Positions 7,340-11,163 of a DNA stretch of 11,163 nucleotides are shown here, in pieces. Position 1 is the first letter of the stretch, and each line of letters begins with the position of its first letter. The stretch spans positions 1 through 11,163 of the forward strand of contig CAZOWM010000069.1 of the NCBI GenBank assembly GCA_964583615.1. Direction: 5' to 3'. Under the pieces are notes generated by a model. The model had not been told where the DNA came from. It made no database searches and was given only the letters and a program-made list of their open reading frames with translations. The position numbers and the translations under genes were made by a program. Source of the stretch: CAZOWM01 sp964583615. GTDB lineage: Bacteria > Spirochaetota > B62-G9 > DRHN01.

Positions 7340-7373
7340 ACATGCGCTCAGGGAGAAAATGGCGTACCGGGGC

Positions 7374-7405
7374 CCGGTCATAACGCCGGCTAATACCGGT
7401 CATAA
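7374..7405 (+). repeat. Two direct repeats CCGGTCATAA, 22 bases apart, upstream of the etf promoter
   Basis: CCGGTCATAA occurs at 7374-7383 and again at 7396-7405. The 22-base period is about two turns of the DNA helix, so both copies face the same side. The second copy ends 5 bases before the -35 box at 7411. The first overlaps an inverted repeat, ACCGGG-G-CCCGGT (7366-7378), and the second contains the palindrome ACCGGT. The position suits an activator or repressor site for the etf operon; the regulator is unknown. Confidence 0.55.
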
Positions 7406-7410
7406 ACTGT

Positions 7411-7439
7411 TTGACAACATGTGGCGTTTTTTTTATATT
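7411..7439 (+). promoter_or_regulatory. Strong sigma-70-type promoter of the etfBA-acyl-CoA dehydrogenase operon
   Basis: TTGACA (7411-7416, perfect) and TATATT (7434-7439, five of six) are separated by exactly 17 bases. Transcription should start near 7446, leaving a leader of about 23 bases that contains the AGGGAG ribosome-binding site of etfB at 7457-7462. The spacer includes a run of eight T (7427-7434) whose last base is the first base of the -10 box. Confidence 0.75.
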
Positions 7440-7468
7440 CGAGATTTAATGAAAACAGGGAGTATTAT

Positions 7469-8365
7469 ATGGCACGTTATACCATGGTTGTTCTGGTGAA
7501 GCAGGTTCCGGATACAAAGAACATCACGGGCGAAGCCATGAAGGAAGATGGCACGGTGAACAGAGCCGTGCTTCCTGCGATTTTCAACCCCGAGGACCTC
7601 AATGCTCTGGAGATGGCGCTCCAGGTAAAGGAACAGTACGGTGGAGAGGTTCACGTGATTTCCATGGGACCTCCGTCCGCTGTTACGGTTCTGAAAGAGG
7701 CTCTTTACAGGGGAGTGGATTACGCGCACCTGCTGAGCGACAGAAAATTCGCGGGGTCCGATACCCTTGCGACTTCTTTTGCGCTAAAACAGGCGGTGAA
7801 GACCAAAATTCCCGACTTTGACATCGTGTTCTGCGGACGGCAGGCAATCGACGGTGATACCGCTCAGGTCGGCCCGCAGGCGGCTGAGAAACTCGGGATC
7901 TCACAGCTCACCTATGTGGAATCAATCGAATTGCTGGAAGAAAACAAGATAAAGGTCAGAAAGCTCACGGAAAACGGATCGGAAATCGTTGAAACTGACC
8001 TCCCTGCACTCCTAACAGTCACCGACACCGCAAACGAGCCGAGACCCTTCATTGTGAAAAAGCTTTTAAAGTACAGAAAAGCAGCCTGTGAGTTTGATCT
8101 CCCCTCTCTTCGTGTAAAGTATCCTAATTTCAAGGATGTGGACTCTCTCAGGGATCATCTGAAGAGCAAGGGCCTGTATATAGAAATGTGGGGACTCGAC
8201 GACATCGATGCCGATCCATCACAGGTCGGATTCGCCGGTTCGCCGACCATGGTAAAAAAGATCGAGAGTATCACTCTCACGGGAAAAGGGTTCAAAAAGG
8301 TTGAGCCCAATGAGGAAGAAATAAAGGAATTCGTGGCGGAGTTGATCGAAGACCATACATGGTAG
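7469..8365 (+). CDS. etfB: Electron transfer flavoprotein beta subunit
   Basis: EtfB forms a cytoplasmic heterodimer with EtfA that carries electrons between acyl-CoA dehydrogenase and other redox partners. The 298-residue protein begins with MVVLVKQVPDT, typical of the family, and has GSDTLATSFAL (97-107) and CGRQAIDGDTAQVGPQ (122-137). The IDGDTAQVGPQ loop is the form seen in ETFs of anaerobes that hold a second FAD and bifurcate electrons; respiratory ETFs have a KQAIDDD-N-QTGQ form with AMP. This is from memory of the families, so bifurcation is inferred. Usual length is about 250-265, so there are some 35 extra residues, mostly after the conserved VGFAGSPT (253-260). ATG 7469 is chosen because AGGGAG lies 6 bases ahead; a GTG at 7421 would lie upstream of the -10 box. 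First gene of the operon; 50 bases separate it from etfA. Confidence 0.93.
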   Translation: MARYTMVVLVKQVPDTKNITGEAMKEDGTVNRAVLPAIFNPEDLNALEMALQVKEQYGGEVHVISMGPPSAVTVLKEALYRGVDYAHLLSDRKFAGSDTLATSFALKQAVKTKIPDFDIVFCGRQAIDGDTAQVGPQAAEKLGISQLTYVESIELLEENKIKVRKLTENGSEIVETDLPALLTVTDTANEPRPFIVKKLLKYRKAACEFDLPSLRVKYPNFKDVDSLRDHLKSKGLYIEMWGLDDIDADPSQVGFAGSPTMVKKIESITLTGKGFKKVEPNEEEIKEFVAELIEDHTW

Positions 8366-8415
8366 CCGAAGGGCTCACATACACGATACTCACAAATACT
8401 ATATGAGGGGTCAAT

Positions 8416-9435
8416 ATGGGGAAGCACGGGGAAGTATGGGTCTATGCGGAGCAGGAATGGGACACACTCCACGATATCGGGGTCGAGCTTCTATCAAAGG
8501 GGCGTGAGCTCGCAGACGTCCTGGGGGTAAAGCTTGCCGCCGTTCTCATCGGTTCCGGAGTGAAAAAGTTTTCCGACACACTCTTCGCACACGGCGCCGA
8601 CAAGGTCTATGTCTGCGAAAGCAGTTCTGCCGAGTATTATGACACCGCAAAATATTCAAAAGTGATGTGTGATCTGATTAAGAAACACCATCCCGAGGTC
8701 GTTTTGTACGGCGCATCCACACGCGGAAGAGACCTTGCGCCCCGTATCGCATCCGCGCTTCGGGTCGGACTCACTGCGGACTGTACGGATCTTCAGATCG
8801 GAGACTTCTCAAAGGACGGAACAGACTACAAAAACTGCCTCTATCAAATTCGCCCCGCGTTCGGCGGAAACATCATCGCAACGATCGTTACTCCGAAAAC
8901 GCGGCCCCAGATGGCAACCGTCCGTGAAGGGGTGATGCCCACTCCTCCGGAGCAGAGCGGAAGAAAAGGAGAAATCATCGAAGAGCATCCCGATCTCACT
9001 GGAGTGAAGAACATCACGCGCGTTCTAAGAAGAGAAAAAACCGAGAAAAAGGTCAATCTTAAAGGCGCCCAGGTCATCGTATCAGGCGGATACGGCGTGG
9101 GGTCGCGGGAAAATTTCAAACTGATATACGATCTGGCAGGCGTTCTCGGTGCTGAGGTCGGCGCAAGCAGGGCGGCGGTCGATGCCGGTTTCATCGAAAA
9201 GGACCACCAGGTGGGGCAGACCGGTACAACGGTCCGGCCGAAACTCTACATCGCCTGCGGAATCTCCGGATCCGTACAGCACAGGGCGGGGATGGACCAG
9301 TCTGCAAAGATTATTGCCATAAACTCCGATCCGGCGGCCCCTATTCTCGGCATCGCACACTACGGAATAATCGGGGATCTCAACGAAATCATTCCCATGA
9401 TGATTGAGGATATTAAAAAAAGGCGGGTTGACTAA
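8416..9435 (+). CDS. etfA: Electron transfer flavoprotein alpha subunit
   Basis: EtfA supplies the C-terminal FAD domain of the ETF heterodimer. This 339-residue protein has the usual two-part layout: an N-terminal nucleotide-fold domain (to about 190) with GASTRGRDLAPRIA (99-112), and the FAD domain with VGASRAAVDAGF (248-259), QVGQTGTTVRPKLY (265-278), CGISGSVQHRAGM (281-293), AINSDPAAPI (301-310) and HYGIIGDLNE (315-324). These segments make the pocket for the alpha-FAD that shuttles electrons to the dehydrogenase. GAGGGG lies 5 bases before the ATG. The stop TAA is directly followed by the ATG of the acyl-CoA dehydrogenase gene (TAAATG), so the two are almost certainly translated from one message. 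Length is normal for the family (about 310-340). Confidence 0.95.
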   Translation: MGKHGEVWVYAEQEWDTLHDIGVELLSKGRELADVLGVKLAAVLIGSGVKKFSDTLFAHGADKVYVCESSSAEYYDTAKYSKVMCDLIKKHHPEVVLYGASTRGRDLAPRIASALRVGLTADCTDLQIGDFSKDGTDYKNCLYQIRPAFGGNIIATIVTPKTRPQMATVREGVMPTPPEQSGRKGEIIEEHPDLTGVKNITRVLRREKTEKKVNLKGAQVIVSGGYGVGSRENFKLIYDLAGVLGAEVGASRAAVDAGFIEKDHQVGQTGTTVRPKLYIACGISGSVQHRAGMDQSAKIIAINSDPAAPILGIAHYGIIGDLNEIIPMMIEDIKKRRVD

Positions 9436-11160
9436 ATGGACAACTTTTTCACGGACAACACTGACATCCAGCTTATCTTTGACAACACCGATCTCAAAAA
9501 GATTATCGACCTCAAGGAAGGAGACTACTCCGAATCGGAAGAGTATGAGTACGCGTTTTCCGATCACCAGGATGCAAAGGAAGGGTACAGAGAAGTGCTG
9601 AACCTCATCGGAGAAATTGCCGCACAGGTAATCGCTCCCCTCGCACCGGATGTCGACAAGGAGGGGTGTGTTCTCAAGGACGGAGTGGTCACATACCCCA
9701 AGGGAATACAGCACGACATGGAAGTTCTCAGACGTTCCAATCTCATGGGATTCACCCTGCCGAGAAAGTACGGAGGCCTGAACCTGCCGATCTTTGTCTA
9801 CTCGATCGCGATCGAGATGGTTTCTCAGGCGGATGCGAGCCTGATGAACATCTTCGGTCTCCAGGATATCGCGGACACGATAAATGACTTTGCTGGCGAG
9901 GATCTCAAGGGAAAATACCTCCCCAGGTTCACAAGCGGTGAGGTCACGGGAGCCATGGCGCTCACCGAACCGGACGCGGGTTCAGATCTTCAGGCAGTGC
10001 AGCTTAAGGCAATCTACGACGAAACGGAAGGCATGTGGCATCTGAACGGGATGAAGCGTTTCATTACAAACGGATGCGGCGACGTGCTTCTCGTTCTCGC
10101 ACGCAGTGAGCCGGGAACAAGGGACGGCCGGGGGCTTTCTATGTTCCTGTGTGAAAAAGACGAATCTCTTGTCGTGAGAAGAATCGAGGACAAGCTCGGA
10201 ATTCACGGCTCGCCGACCTGCGAGCTCCAGTTCAACAACACCAAGGCACACCTTGTGGGAAAAAGAAAAATGGGGCTCATCCGCTACGTATTGTCCCTCA
10301 TGAACGGTGCACGCATCGGCGTGGCGGCCCAGGGATTGGGAATTGCGCAAGCTTCCTATCTCGAGGGACTCGATTATGCCAGGGCGCGGGAGCAGTTCGG
10401 AACTCCAATCGTAAAAATGCCGCTCGTCTACGAGATGCTTCTCAATGCGCGGGTGAGTATTGAAGCTGCGCGGCTTCTGCTCTACGACACTTCAATAATA
10501 GTGGACATGAAAAAGGGGTACGATCTTCTTGTTGAGCACGCGGATTCGCCCTCACAGGAGCTTCGACAGACCTCGAAGTACTACACCTCACTTGCCGCGC
10601 TTCTCACCCCGATGTCGAAGTATATCGCTACTGAGTATGCGAATAAAATCGCGTATGACATGCTCCAGGTGCACGGGGGAACCGGGTATATGAGAGATTT
10701 CAACATAGAACGGCACTACAGAGATGCGCGAATCACGAATATCTACGAGGGCACGACCCAGCTGCAGTATGTGGGTGCCATCGGTGGGGTGACACGGCAC
10801 ATCATGAACCCTGAGCTCGAAAAGTTCGAGTCAGGTTTCACAGAGGATTTTCAAAGAACCTATCTCAAAAGTCTCAGGGAAAGCCGGGTGCTCCTCGACG
10901 CAGCAATCGAGTACGTAAAAGAGAAAAACGACCACGATTACCTGTCGTATCATTCCGGCAGGTTGGTTGACATAGCCACAAAGATCTACACCGCCTATCT
11001 CTTTGTCAAATACGCGGCCTTTTCCGACGAAAAGCGTAAGACGTGCGACCTCTACTTCGAACGTGAAATGCCTGAAATCGAAAGAAATTACTCAATGGTG
11101 AAGAGCGGAAAAAAAGGCATAATTCAGGATCACATGGACCTGCTGGCAGAGGCGCAGTAA
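9436..11160 (+). CDS. Acyl-CoA dehydrogenase, long form with N- and C-terminal extensions
   Basis: A flavoenzyme that oxidises an acyl-CoA to the 2-enoyl-CoA (or the reverse) and exchanges electrons with the ETF encoded just upstream. Both family signatures are present: ALTEPDAGSD (175-184) and VHGGTGYMRDFNIERHYRD (412-430), followed by IYEGTTQLQ (436-444), where Glu438 aligns with the catalytic glutamate of short- and medium-chain dehydrogenases. FITN (209-212) lies in the FAD-contacting strand. At 574 residues it is longer than the usual 380. About 45 acidic N-terminal residues precede the fold, there is extra sequence near 355-380, and the part from about 465 to the end is an additional helical, charged region. 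This is the size class of FadE/DmdC-like dehydrogenases. Substrate chain length cannot be read from the sequence. The ATG abuts the etfA stop, with AAAAGGCGGG just upstream. The TAA is complete at 11158-11160; any terminator lies beyond the window. Confidence 0.93.
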   Translation: MDNFFTDNTDIQLIFDNTDLKKIIDLKEGDYSESEEYEYAFSDHQDAKEGYREVLNLIGEIAAQVIAPLAPDVDKEGCVLKDGVVTYPKGIQHDMEVLRRSNLMGFTLPRKYGGLNLPIFVYSIAIEMVSQADASLMNIFGLQDIADTINDFAGEDLKGKYLPRFTSGEVTGAMALTEPDAGSDLQAVQLKAIYDETEGMWHLNGMKRFITNGCGDVLLVLARSEPGTRDGRGLSMFLCEKDESLVVRRIEDKLGIHGSPTCELQFNNTKAHLVGKRKMGLIRYVLSLMNGARIGVAAQGLGIAQASYLEGLDYARAREQFGTPIVKMPLVYEMLLNARVSIEAARLLLYDTSIIVDMKKGYDLLVEHADSPSQELRQTSKYYTSLAALLTPMSKYIATEYANKIAYDMLQVHGGTGYMRDFNIERHYRDARITNIYEGTTQLQYVGAIGGVTRHIMNPELEKFESGFTEDFQRTYLKSLRESRVLLDAAIEYVKEKNDHDYLSYHSGRLVDIATKIYTAYLFVKYAAFSDEKRKTCDLYFEREMPEIERNYSMVKSGKKGIIQDHMDLLAEAQ

Positions 11161-11163
11161 CAG

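Noticed and set aside
7366..7378. GC-rich inverted repeat after the sugar kinase gene, as an intrinsic terminator
   Set aside because: The loop is only one to three bases and no T-run follows. It fits better as part of the etf upstream regulatory region.
9082..9714. Minus-strand open frame opposite etfA and the start of the dehydrogenase gene
   Set aside because: It spans two well-supported genes on the other strand and has no recognisable product.

Overview
The window looks like chromosomal DNA of an anaerobic, Gram-negative (two-membrane) bacterium. Type II secretion pseudopilins imply an outer membrane. An etfB-etfA-acyl-CoA dehydrogenase operon, a radical SAM enzyme and a multi-domain sensor kinase fit a metabolically versatile anaerobe, for example a Desulfobacterota-, Fibrobacterota- or Spirochaetota-like lineage. 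I cannot fix the phylum from sequence alone. I see no tRNA, rRNA, CRISPR array, insertion sequence or phage gene, and no gene-free stretch longer than about 300 bases.

Region 1 (about 1-2880, + strand) holds a sensor histidine kinase in two pieces. The first piece has seven membrane helices, an eighth helix and an extracytoplasmic beta-rich domain. The second has the end of that domain, one more helix, HAMP, PAS and HisKA domains, and only the first part of the ATPase domain. The pieces meet at TAATG next to a run of five G. One extra G would join them into one protein. The kinase also ends just after its N box, without the rest of the ATP-binding site, so it looks like a decaying gene.

Region 2 (about 2919-5200, - strand) holds, in transcription order, gspG and gspH (type II secretion major and minor pseudopilins, joined by a TGATG stop-start overlap), then after 110 bases a radical SAM enzyme with a three-cysteine C-terminal region. 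The other pseudopilin genes usually found after gspH are absent. GspG has Ala instead of the usual Gly just before its cleavage site.

Region 3 (about 5280-7339, + strand) starts from a divergent promoter region shared with gspG. It holds rlmE (23S rRNA 2'-O-methyltransferase) and, 7 bases later, an FGGY-family sugar kinase of unknown substrate.

Region 4 (about 7360-11160, + strand) is the best-defined operon: etfB, etfA and a long acyl-CoA dehydrogenase. It sits behind a near-consensus sigma-70-type promoter (TTGACA, 17 bases, TATATT). Two copies of CCGGTCATAA lie exactly 22 bases apart just upstream of the -35 box and may be a regulator site. The encoded proteins would oxidise (or reduce) an acyl-CoA and pass electrons through the two-subunit flavoprotein. 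EtfB carries the FAD-loop variant seen in electron-bifurcating ETFs of anaerobes.

No wholly new multi-gene system is evident. The items most worth a second look are the broken kinase, the GspG cleavage-site substitution, the spaced repeats at the etf promoter and the possible bifurcating nature of the ETF-dehydrogenase operon.
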